Assembly: GCF_018070025.1 (NCBI RefSeq)
Contig: NZ_JAGPYQ010000001.1
Span: 806,001 to 870,000, forward strand
Length of the DNA: 64,000 bases
Source: Streptomyces liliiviolaceus
GTDB lineage: Bacteria > Actinomycetota > Actinomycetes > Streptomycetales > Streptomycetaceae
Direction: 5' to 3'
Part shown: positions 43,001 through 49,222 of the stretch, piece after piece
Position numbering within the stretch: position 1 is the first letter of the stretch
Layout: the number at the start of each line of letters is the position of its first letter
Position numbers and translations under genes: made by a program
Notes under the pieces: generated by a model
The model's database searches: none
What the model was told of the DNA's origin: nothing
What the model saw: only the letters and a program-made list of their open reading frames with translations

Positions 43001-43650
43001 ACTTCACCAGGCTGGCAGGCCTCTACGCTCCCGCTGCCGGGGTGTCCGAAGTGCTGCTGGACCTGCTCACCGACGAACACGTACCCCAGGCAGCACCTCT
43101 TCGGTACAAGGCATCGGGCCTCGCCAAGCGTCGCGTCTGGGAAGAGACGTGGGAGGCACAACGTCGAGAGGACCGGCAGGAGATCGCCGACGACGTACAC
43201 CACTCGACGCCGGCCCCACCGCGCTTCATGGCCGTGGACTTCATGAAACCCTCCTACTGGAGACACCGCGGCAAGTTCGACATCCCTGACGAGCGGTTCG
43301 TCTCGTTGGCGTCGTCCGCCTCGCCGCTTTCTCCCCTCACACCGATCGGCTGGGCGGGCTGGTCCGCCGACGAGCGAGCCTTGGCGGTGTGCCGCCTCCT
43401 TGCATCCGATTCCCACGCCCACGCACAGCGTCCGGCGTCGGCCGTGCCCTTGCTCAGGGCATTCGCGGATCTACTCCCGTGGACCGCTGCGGTCACTCGC
43501 GGCACCGCCCCGTCCCCGCCGCTGGAGGGCAGCGAATCCCTTCGTCACGCCTACGAGCAGCACCTCACCCGCCTGGGCCTCTCGGCCGAGGATGTGGACA
43601 CGTGGCGCCCCCCAGCCCCGAAGCGGGGCAGGCCACGCAGAGGCGCATAG
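40066..43650 (+). CDS. pglX: PglX-like (BREX-2 type) adenine-specific DNA methyltransferase, solitary
   Basis: 1194 aa from the GTG at 40066 (AAGGGG about 8 nt upstream). The helical N-terminus ATAWVLATVMIRFCEDNELLD is typical of Pgl/BREX methylases. The SAM motif DPACGSG is at about 232-238 and the catalytic NPPY at 370-373. A long C-terminal target-recognition and helical part follows, including the internal segment RAFEIVLARRAATGEVQTQWF. Length and layout match BREX-2 PglX, but none of PglW, PglY, PglZ or BrxA-like genes is in the window. Function is probably site-specific adenine methylation in phage defence; alone it could be a type IIG-like enzyme. Confidence 0.8.
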   Translation: MDNGLLGDLLGLTARIESDLRTRVPADPAVENLRDEYKTARQAGLTSGTWAGWLDARLSQVATAWVLATVMIRFCEDNELLDIPFAVHPADLTGEDSYSARTHTTAGDVLVHAVDRLRAHPAMASVFDGSGHPFRQLRPSDEVGREVLSVWRRRNPDGTLRHDFTDASRSTEFLADLHSALNERARKSYGQTSTPRFVVDLIHDLVLEPALAEYAADRTSGTGGLSGFRVVDPACGSGAFLLDAYERLFRRWSDTRPDMSPWQRAARALRSVHGCDIDPGAVNVTRFRLLLAAMNSTGERRLDKVPDLSLVVATGDSLLYGRTTRPSRTTSPGLLRSEFDECQAHPSEVDEYAARHGFLLPASYHVVTTNPPYITVADKALSATYRDLYESCSGAYTLPVPFTELAFELARRGEAGGRVGLFTSNSFMKREFGRNLVEHTLARVEITHVIDTSGAYIPGHGTPTVILAGRNHVADPGTPVHTVVGRRSEPSAPAVPEQGHVWQSLRALAFMTGAVSEWAESYEQDRKQLSVFPWSLTPLAARDVLRRMETGERLGDRVVRIGYAANTGADDLFCATGGTFRRQGAEESATVPVLTGSEVRDWSASPALKAFFPRTPQRFDPVIDLHSLPGHHRRLWPYRTVLKERKGAKKSSPWYDWHHIASTGDAHPWSLVFPWVATHPHFSLLRGAAVPLNSAPVIKLPKSTSAESHLGLLGTLNSSAVSFWLKQMSQSKGQSRVDQLRGSEAGGDAWAKIYEFTSTRLLDLPLPAEFPVAEAAELDRLSAESQHVLREIAAPDTRVTADFLGSAKARSSSLRARMIALQEELDWEVYAHYNLISDAGELTGPVEDVPALAIGERAFEIVLARRAATGEVQTQWFTRHSATPLTDVPQHWPPAYRDLVRRRVDAIQRSTSLGLLEQPEYKRRWAVEPWEARIHAVLRQRLLDHCEAPHLWFEISPTGRQPVPRTVRQLTELLGGNEDFTRLAGLYAPAAGVSEVLLDLLTDEHVPQAAPLRYKASGLAKRRVWEETWEAQRREDRQEIADDVHHSTPAPPRFMAVDFMKPSYWRHRGKFDIPDERFVSLASSASPLSPLTPIGWAGWSADERALAVCRLLASDSHAHAQRPASAVPLLRAFADLLPWTAAVTRGTAPSPPLEGSESLRHAYEQHLTRLGLSAEDVDTWRPPAPKRGRPRRGA

Positions 43651-43830
43651 CCCTGGCATCGAAACAACACAAGGCCGCCGCCCGGGTCATCACGTGCATC
43701 GCCGTCTCCGCGTAATCCGAGGCACCTACGCCACCGGACCCACACACCCCTCCTACAGCCGTGATCAATTCGCAACCGATTCCGGGCTTGACCGAGACCC
43801 ATCAAATGCCGACATGCATACGCTCGGCAC

Positions 43831-45234
43831 ATGGCCGACTCTCCCGACCCGACACCCCGGACACCCGAGACACCCGAAACGTCCGAGGCGTCCGCAGCAC
43901 CCGCAGCACCCGCAGCACCCGCAGCGTCCGAAACACCCGCGGCGTCCGAGGCACTCGCGGCGTCCGAGGCACCCGAGCCGACCCCGTCGGCTTCGTCCAC
44001 GTCGTCGGCTTCGTCCACGTCGTCGACGCCCTCGGCCTCGCCGGCACCGCCGACCGCGACGGCCGCGCCTCAGCAGGACCGGCCCGTGTACGTCATCGGG
44101 GGCGGACCGGGCGGCCTCGCGGCGGCGCACGCGTTGCGCGTCCAGGGCGTACGGGCTGTCGTGCTGGAGAAGTCCGACCGGGTCGGGGCCTCCTGGCGGC
44201 GGCACTACGACCGGCTGCGGCTGCACACCACGCGGCGGCTCTCCGCGATGCCGGGCCTGCCGATGCCCCGTTCGTTCGGGCGGTGGGTGTCGCGCGACAA
44301 CGTGGTGCGCTATCTGGAGAAGTACGCCGAGCACCACGAGTTGGAGATCGTCACCGGCGTCGAGGTCTCCCGCGTGGAGCGCTCCGCCGACGGCACCGGC
44401 TGGCTGTTGCACGCCACCGGCGGACGTGAGCTGACCGGCAGCGCGGTGGTCGTCGCCACCGGCTTCAATCACACGCCGCACGTGCCCGACTGGCCTGGCC
44501 GCGACGGGTACACGGGCGAGTTCCTGCACGCAGGCGAGTACCGCAACCCCGCACCCTTCGCCGGACAGGACGTCCTCGTGGTCGGTGTGGGCAACACCGG
44601 CGCCGAGATCGCCGTCGACCTCGTCGAGGGCGGCGCGTCGCGCGTACGCCTCGCCGTGCGGACCGCGCCGCACATCGTGCGCCGGTCGACGGCCGGGTGG
44701 GCGGCCCAGTACACCGGGATACTCTGCCGGCGGCTGCCGGTCGCGCTGGTGGACCGGCTGGCCGGGCCGATCGCCAAGCTCAGCATTCCGGACCTCGCCG
44801 CCCAGGGGCTGCCGCGGCCCGACACCGGGCTGTACTCACGGGTGAAGGAGGGGTCCATCCCCGTGCAGGACGTCGGCCTCATCGACGCGGTCCGCAAGGG
44901 CCGGGTCGAGGTCGTGGCGGCGGTCGAGGGCTTCGAGGACGGCAAGGTCGTCCTCGCGAACGGCGACCGCGTCGGCCCGGACGCCGTGATCGCCGCGACC
45001 GGCTACCGGCGGGCCCTGGAGAACGTCGTCGGCCACCTCGACGTGCTCGACGGCCGCGGCCGCCCGGTCGCGCACGGCGCCCGCACCCCGAAGAACGCCC
45101 CCGGCCTGTACTTCACCGGCTTCACGAACCCCATCAGCGGCATGTTCCGCGAACTGGCCCTGGACGCCGAGAAGATAGCGAAGGCGATCGCACGAGACGC
45201 CGACCGCAGGAACCCGTCCCGCCTCCCCCGCTGA
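43831..45234 (+). CDS. FAD/NAD(P)-dependent flavin monooxygenase (FMO/BVMO-like)
   Basis: 467 aa. The first 82 residues are Ala/Pro/Ser/Thr/Glu low complexity, encoded by short tandem repeats. The FAD site GGGPGGLAAAH follows at 90-100, then HYDRLRLHTTRRLSAMPGLPMP, VVATGFNHTPHVPDWPG, the FMO-type fingerprint YTGEFLHAGEY, the NADPH site VVGVGNTGAEIAVDL and a final IAATGYRRAL. It resembles YUCCA/indole-type flavin monooxygenases. No Shine-Dalgarno sequence precedes the ATG, so it may be leaderless. No regulon palindrome is present. Confidence 0.88.
   Translation: MADSPDPTPRTPETPETSEASAAPAAPAAPAASETPAASEALAASEAPEPTPSASSTSSASSTSSTPSASPAPPTATAAPQQDRPVYVIGGGPGGLAAAHALRVQGVRAVVLEKSDRVGASWRRHYDRLRLHTTRRLSAMPGLPMPRSFGRWVSRDNVVRYLEKYAEHHELEIVTGVEVSRVERSADGTGWLLHATGGRELTGSAVVVATGFNHTPHVPDWPGRDGYTGEFLHAGEYRNPAPFAGQDVLVVGVGNTGAEIAVDLVEGGASRVRLAVRTAPHIVRRSTAGWAAQYTGILCRRLPVALVDRLAGPIAKLSIPDLAAQGLPRPDTGLYSRVKEGSIPVQDVGLIDAVRKGRVEVVAAVEGFEDGKVVLANGDRVGPDAVIAATGYRRALENVVGHLDVLDGRGRPVAHGARTPKNAPGLYFTGFTNPISGMFRELALDAEKIAKAIARDADRRNPSRLPR
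43864..43980. repeat. In-frame short tandem repeats in monooxygenase N-terminus
   Basis: Units such as GCAGCACCC and GCGTCCGAG repeat in multiples of 3 bp, encoding an Ala/Pro/Ser/Glu linker. Confidence 0.8.
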
Positions 45235-45240
45235 CACCGA

Positions 45241-45266
45241 CCCCCGGCGGCCGTTGCCGCCGGGGG
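45241..45266. terminator. Bidirectional terminator, monooxygenase/TetR
   Basis: CCCCCGGCGGC (45241-45251), CGTT loop, GCCGCCGGGGG (45256-45266): a perfect 11-bp stem with a tetraloop, 7 nt after the monooxygenase stop and before the converging TetR end. Confidence 0.88.
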
Positions 45267-45363
45267 TGACGGCCACCATGCGCCCCGGCCGGGCCGCCGG
45301 GCACCGACCCCCGACGCCCCAGGCCGCCCCGCGCACCCCCTCCGGGCGCAACGCCCCGCGGCC

Positions 45364-46086
45364 CTACCCCTCCGTGAAATGCGCGAGCGTGCCGATGAGT
45401 CGTTCCGCGATGTTCGGGGGCCAGGGGAACGACGGGGCGACCGCCCGTTGGTGGGCCAGTCCGTGCAGGCCGAGCCAGAGTGCGACCACGTCGGTCGCCA
45501 CGTCGGCGCTGGCCGAGGAGCCCTCCGCGACGCACTCCTGGAGGGCCTCGCCGAGTCGCCGCATGCTCGCCTCGCCGAGCGCGCCGAGGTCCTCCGCCGT
45601 CACGGAACTCGCGTCCGGATCGGGCATCCAGAACCCGCCGAACATCGTGCGATAGCGCCCCGGGTGGGCCTCGGCGAACTCCAGATAGCCCTCGCACAGG
45701 GCCGTGAGCCGCGCGCGGGGCGAGTCGTCGGCCGCGTCCACGGCCGCGCGCAACTGCTCGTCCAGCTCGGCGAAGGCGTTGCGCACCACGGCCAGCATGA
45801 TGGCGGGCTGATCGGCGAAGTGCCGGTAGATCGAGGGGGCGGCGATACCGACCTTGCGGGCCACGGAGCGCAGGGTGATGGCGCTCTCGTCGCCGGTCTC
45901 GTCGAGCAGGGCGACCGCCGCCGTCACGATCTCCTGGCGCAGCCGGTCCCCCTCCCCCCGGCGGTTGCGCACGCGGACGGGCGTCGCCGCGCTGTCGCCC
46001 GCGTCGTCTCCCGTACCTGCTCCCGTACCTGTTCCCGTGCCTGTTCCCGCACCTGTTCCCGCACCTGTTCCCATAGCTGCTCCCAT
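45364..46086 (-). CDS. TetR-family regulator with repetitive Gly/Thr N-terminus
   Basis: About 240 aa. The ATG at 46086 follows AAGGTGAC; a GTG at 46095 is also possible. The first 30 residues are (Gly-Ala/Thr) repeats encoded by seven 12-bp tandem units, an unusual tail ahead of the DNA-binding domain. The helix-turn-helix is LRQEIVTAAVALLDETGDESAITLRSVARKVGIAAPSIYRHFADQPAIM. The C-terminal part resembles the TetR_C_13/WHG group (AELDEQLRAAVDAADDSPRARLTALCEGYLEFAEAHPGRYRTMFG). Divergent from a medium-chain reductase gene with a palindrome between them, so it probably represses that operon. Confidence 0.88.
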   Translation of the reverse strand: MGAAMGTGAGTGAGTGTGTGTGAGTGDDAGDSAATPVRVRNRRGEGDRLRQEIVTAAVALLDETGDESAITLRSVARKVGIAAPSIYRHFADQPAIMLAVVRNAFAELDEQLRAAVDAADDSPRARLTALCEGYLEFAEAHPGRYRTMFGGFWMPDPDASSVTAEDLGALGEASMRRLGEALQECVAEGSSASADVATDVVALWLGLHGLAHQRAVAPSFPWPPNIAERLIGTLAHFTEG

Positions 46087-46091
46087 ACCCG
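46009..46091. repeat. Seven 12-bp tandem units in TetR N-terminus
   Basis: Units of the form TCCCGYACCTGY occupy 46009-46091 and keep frame. Copy number sets the length of a Gly/Thr tail preceding the DNA-binding domain. Confidence 0.88.
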
Positions 46092-46154
46092 TCACCTTAC
46101 AGCGCGAAGCTTATGAGCGTTTCCTCTTGCCATCCGTGAGCTAACAGTCATAGC

Positions 46155-46168
46155 CTTACGACCGTAAG
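46155..46168. promoter_or_regulatory. TetR operator candidate CTTACG-AC-CGTAAG
   Basis: 6-bp arms around a 2-bp centre, flanked by complementary G and C, 30 bp before the reductase start and about 70 bp from the TetR start. It is likely the site for the divergent TetR protein. Unrelated to the CTGACG set. Confidence 0.65.
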
Positions 46169-46197
46169 CACACGGCAGCAACTTCAAGGGGTACGCC

Positions 46198-47298
46198 ATG
46201 ACCAACACCGCCGCCCACGCATCCGCCACCTCCACCACTCCCGTCGTCTCCGCGACCGAGGTCGTCCTGCCCGGTCTGGTCGAGCCGGACGGCCTGGAAC
46301 TCCGGAGCCGCGAGCTCCCGGCGCCGGCCAAGGGCCAGGTCGTCCTGCGGATGGACGCGACGGGCGTGTCGTTCGCCGAGCAGCAGATGCGGCGCGGCAA
46401 GTACTACGACCAGCCGTCGTTCCCCTTCGTGCCCGGCTACGACGTGGTCGGCACGGTGACGGCGGCCGGCCCGGACGTGGACACCGCGCTCGTCGGCCGC
46501 CGGTTCGCCGCGGTCACCAAGATCGGCGCCTGGGCCAGCCACCTCCTGGTCGACGCCGTGGACCTGATGCCCGTACCGGACGAGGTGGACGCGGCCGACG
46601 CGGAGACCGTCGTCGTCAACGGCATCACGGCCTGGCAGATGCTGCACCGCATCGCCAAGGTCCGTACCGGCGGCACGATCGTGGTCCTGGGCGCCAACGG
46701 CGGCGTCGGCTCCACGCTCGTCCAACTGGCCCGTCACGCCGGGATCACCGTCATCGGCACGGCGTCCGCCCGCCACCACGCGACCGTACGGGAACTGGGC
46801 GCGACTCCGGTCGACTACCGCGACCCCGACATGTACGCCCGGATCCGCGAACTCGCCCCGGCCGGCGTGGACGCGGTGTTCGACCACGTCGGCGGCGCCG
46901 GGGGGGAGCAGTCGTGGCAGCTGCTGCGCAAGGGCGGCACGCTGGTCTCGTACGGCACCGCCGCCACGAAGGACGACGAGGGCAACTCCCAGGTACCGGT
47001 ACTGAAGCTGTTCGCGCGCCTCGCCGCGTGGAACTCCCTGCCCAACGGCAGGAGCGCGCACTTCTACAACTTCTGGGCCGGCAAGCGCCGTTGCCGGGCC
47101 TCCTGGCAGCAGCGGATGACCGAGGACCTGACCCAGGTGCTGCGCCTGGTCGCCGACGACGTCCTCACCCCGCAGATCGCCGCGCGGATCCCGCTGTCGG
47201 ACACCGCCGCGGCCCTGACGCTCGCCGAGTCCCGCACGGTCGCCGGAAAGATCGTCATCGTCCCCGCTGCCGCCCCCGCCCCCGCCCCGGAGGCGTGA
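46198..47298 (+). CDS. Medium-chain dehydrogenase/reductase (quinone oxidoreductase-like)
   Basis: 366 aa. It has GQVVLRMDATGVSFAEQQMRRGKYYDQPSFPFVPGYDVVGTV (zinc-independent MDR entry), the cofactor loop VVLGANGGVGSTLVQLARHAG, and VDAVFDHVGG..SWQLLRKGGTLVSYG. No structural zinc cysteines, so NADPH:quinone reductase-like. AAGGGG lies 6 nt before the ATG. First gene after the TetR operator and likely repressed by that TetR; possible role in detoxifying enones or quinones. Confidence 0.88.
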   Translation: MTNTAAHASATSTTPVVSATEVVLPGLVEPDGLELRSRELPAPAKGQVVLRMDATGVSFAEQQMRRGKYYDQPSFPFVPGYDVVGTVTAAGPDVDTALVGRRFAAVTKIGAWASHLLVDAVDLMPVPDEVDAADAETVVVNGITAWQMLHRIAKVRTGGTIVVLGANGGVGSTLVQLARHAGITVIGTASARHHATVRELGATPVDYRDPDMYARIRELAPAGVDAVFDHVGGAGGEQSWQLLRKGGTLVSYGTAATKDDEGNSQVPVLKLFARLAAWNSLPNGRSAHFYNFWAGKRRCRASWQQRMTEDLTQVLRLVADDVLTPQIAARIPLSDTAAALTLAESRTVAGKIVIVPAAAPAPAPEA

Positions 47299-47439
47299 CG
47301 CGTCGAGCACCGCGGTTACGCCACTCGCACGCGCCGTCGGCACTCCAACACCCCCACTCCACCCCGCCCCACTCCTCAGTCCGCAGCTCGCACCCGCACT
47401 CGCACTCGCGCCCTCGCCCGCAGCCCGGAGGTATCCGCC

Positions 47440-48090
47440 ATGTCCGTCACCACCACCGCCGCCACCGCCACGGCCGTCCCCCTCACCGGCCACCCGGACG
47501 CGGCGTTCGCGCCGACCGCGGCGCGTGTCCCGGGCGACGTCGACAACCGTGCGACCTACGTGAGCTTCGGGCTGGCCTACCTGTTGGGCCACGGTTCCGC
47601 CGCGGTCTCCGAGGGCGCGACCCCGCTGCTCGACCTGCCCGGCTGGCTGCCCATGACCCTCCTCGGCGCCGGGCTGGCCGTCGGCACCGTCCAGGCCACG
47701 GTCGCCGCCCTACGTGCCCAGCGTGCCGCCGCCGGGCCGGACGACGTCCTCTCCGGCAAGCTCCTCGGCGCCGCCTGGGTCACCGCCTTCGCCGCGCTCT
47801 TCCTCGCGATCACCGGTCTGACGGCCACCCTCGACATTCCCGACGTGCAGTCCCTGCTCTGGCCCACCGGTTCCGGCTTCGTCGTCGGCCTGCTCTACAT
47901 CGCCGAAGGCGCCCAGCGCCGCAACCTGCTCCACTACGGCCTCGGCACCTGGCTCGCCCTGACCTCCACCGCGGCCCTCCTCCTCGGCACCCCCGGCCTC
48001 TACTGGGTCCTCACGCTCGCCGGCGGCGGCGCCTACGCCCTGGCGGCGGTCCTCGAAGGCCGCCGCCTCGCCGCTCCCGCAGCCCCGTAA
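47440..48090 (+). CDS. Conserved integral membrane protein
   Basis: 216 aa. About five helices: 38-60 (ATYVSFGLAYLLGHGSAAV), 67-90 (PGWLPMTLLGAGLAVGTVQATVAAL), 105-128 (LLGAAWVTAFAALFLAITGLTA), 140-155 and 165-205. The loop between helices 2 and 3 is charged. The family is not recognised. It follows the reductase gene in the same direction after 141 bp and has CGGAGG before the ATG; it may be in the same TetR-controlled unit. Confidence 0.75.
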   Translation: MSVTTTAATATAVPLTGHPDAAFAPTAARVPGDVDNRATYVSFGLAYLLGHGSAAVSEGATPLLDLPGWLPMTLLGAGLAVGTVQATVAALRAQRAAAGPDDVLSGKLLGAAWVTAFAALFLAITGLTATLDIPDVQSLLWPTGSGFVVGLLYIAEGAQRRNLLHYGLGTWLALTSTAALLLGTPGLYWVLTLAGGGAYALAAVLEGRRLAAPAAP

Positions 48091-48220
48091 CCCGGTAACC
48101 CCGCGAACCCCGTAGAACGCACCCACCGAAGCCCTCCCCTGCCACCCCAGCCCCACCACCACCATCGCCATCTCCATCGCCACCATCGCCATCACCACCA
48201 CCCACAGCGAGAGGAACACC

Positions 48221-48940
48221 ATGCCCAGCAACAGCTCCTCCTCCCTCCCCGTCCAGCCCTCCCGCCGTCAGCGCCGGCCGCGGACGCGCATACGCACCGC
48301 CACCACGCTCACGGCCGCACTCGCCGCGATCGGCGTCCTCGCGAGCACCGCTCCCGCCCAGGCCGCCTCAGCCTGGACCGCCGCCCCCACCCGAACGGGA
48401 CCCCCGCACCAGACGGACGGGCTGAAGTGCCAGGGCAAGGGCACGAACCCCGACGCCCTCATCCGCTACCGCACCGACATCGTGATCAAGGCCCCGCTGA
48501 GCACCGTCTTCAAGCTGCAGACCGACGTCGAGCGCTGGCCGTCGTGGCAGGCGCCGGTCCTCTCCGCGAAGCGGCTCGACCACGGCCCGCTCCGCGCGGG
48601 CTCGCAGTTCCGGTGGACGACCCCGGCGCCCGCCACGCCCACCACCCCCGAGACCACCCTGAACATCACCTCCACCGTCCGCGGCCTCGACCGGAACTCC
48701 TGCATCCGGTGGACGGGCCCCGCGGTCGGCGAGGGGCTGACCATCGACGAGGGCGTCCACGTCTGGAACTTCACCGAGGTCAAGGGCGGGGTGCGCGTAC
48801 AGACCGAGGAGACGTGGACGGGTGCCCAGGTCGAGGCGGACGTCCCCCTGGCGACCTCGATGCTCGGCGCGGGACTCGAACAGTGGCTCCGCGAGCTGAA
48901 GACCACCGCGGAATCCCGCACCGGCGGACCGTGCGCCTGA
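48221..48940 (+). CDS. Secreted SRPBCC/START-like domain protein
   Basis: 239 aa. A long basic N-region (RRQRRPRTRIR) and hydrophobic segment (TATTLTAALAAIGVLASTAPAQA, residues 28-50) form a signal peptide. The mature part is a polyketide-cyclase/SRPBCC module: IVIKAPLSTVFKLQTDVERWPSWQAPVLSAKRLDHGPLRAGSQFRW and GVRVQTEETWTGAQVEAD. SRPBCC proteins usually bind lipophilic ligands in the cytoplasm; an exported one is less usual. Upstream lies a (ACCATCGCC)-type repeat tract at about 48155-48200 and GAGAGG before the ATG. Confidence 0.82.
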   Translation: MPSNSSSSLPVQPSRRQRRPRTRIRTATTLTAALAAIGVLASTAPAQAASAWTAAPTRTGPPHQTDGLKCQGKGTNPDALIRYRTDIVIKAPLSTVFKLQTDVERWPSWQAPVLSAKRLDHGPLRAGSQFRWTTPAPATPTTPETTLNITSTVRGLDRNSCIRWTGPAVGEGLTIDEGVHVWNFTEVKGGVRVQTEETWTGAQVEADVPLATSMLGAGLEQWLRELKTTAESRTGGPCA

Positions 48941-49117
48941 CGGACGGCCACCCGCCCACCCGGAGGCCCGTTCCCCGGCCACCGGAAGGCCCGTTCCCCG
49001 CCCGCCCGGCGGGGAATTCGCCACGCGCCGGAACCCGCACCTTCGGCACCCACACCTGTGGCCGCCACTGTGGCAGCCACTATGGCCGCCACAAGTTCTT
49101 TGCTTCCCGACCCATTC

Positions 49118-49132
49118 CTGACGCAGCGTCAG
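49118..49132. promoter_or_regulatory. Regulon palindrome CTGACGCAGCGTCAG
   Basis: Perfect palindrome 91 bp before the ADP-forming ligase. TAATCT, a good -10, follows at 49138-49143. Confidence 0.78.
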
Positions 49133-49151
49133 TTCAGTAATCTGGCCTTAT

Positions 49152-49166
49152 CTGACACTGCGTCAG
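49152..49166. promoter_or_regulatory. Regulon palindrome CTGACACTGCGTCAG
   Basis: 11 of 12 fixed positions, extended by TTAT on the left. Centre-to-centre distance to the previous site is 34 bp, about three helical turns, suitable for cooperative binding. Confidence 0.75.
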
Positions 49167-49169
49167 TTG

Positions 49170-49202
49170 TTGGCAGTCATGTTGGCAGTCGTATTGGCAG
49201 TC
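49170..49202 (+). repeat. Three 12-bp direct repeats in ligase leader
   Basis: TTGGCAGTC occurs at 49170, 49182 and 49194, exactly 12 bp apart, between the operators and the ribosome binding site. Possible additional regulator site or leader element. Confidence 0.75.
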
Positions 49203-49222
49203 ATACAGGAGCGGGCGGACCG

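Noticed and set aside
38086..43650. Integrated prophage or genomic island with att sites
   Set aside because: No integrase, tRNA or flanking direct repeats found; only a modest drop in GC.
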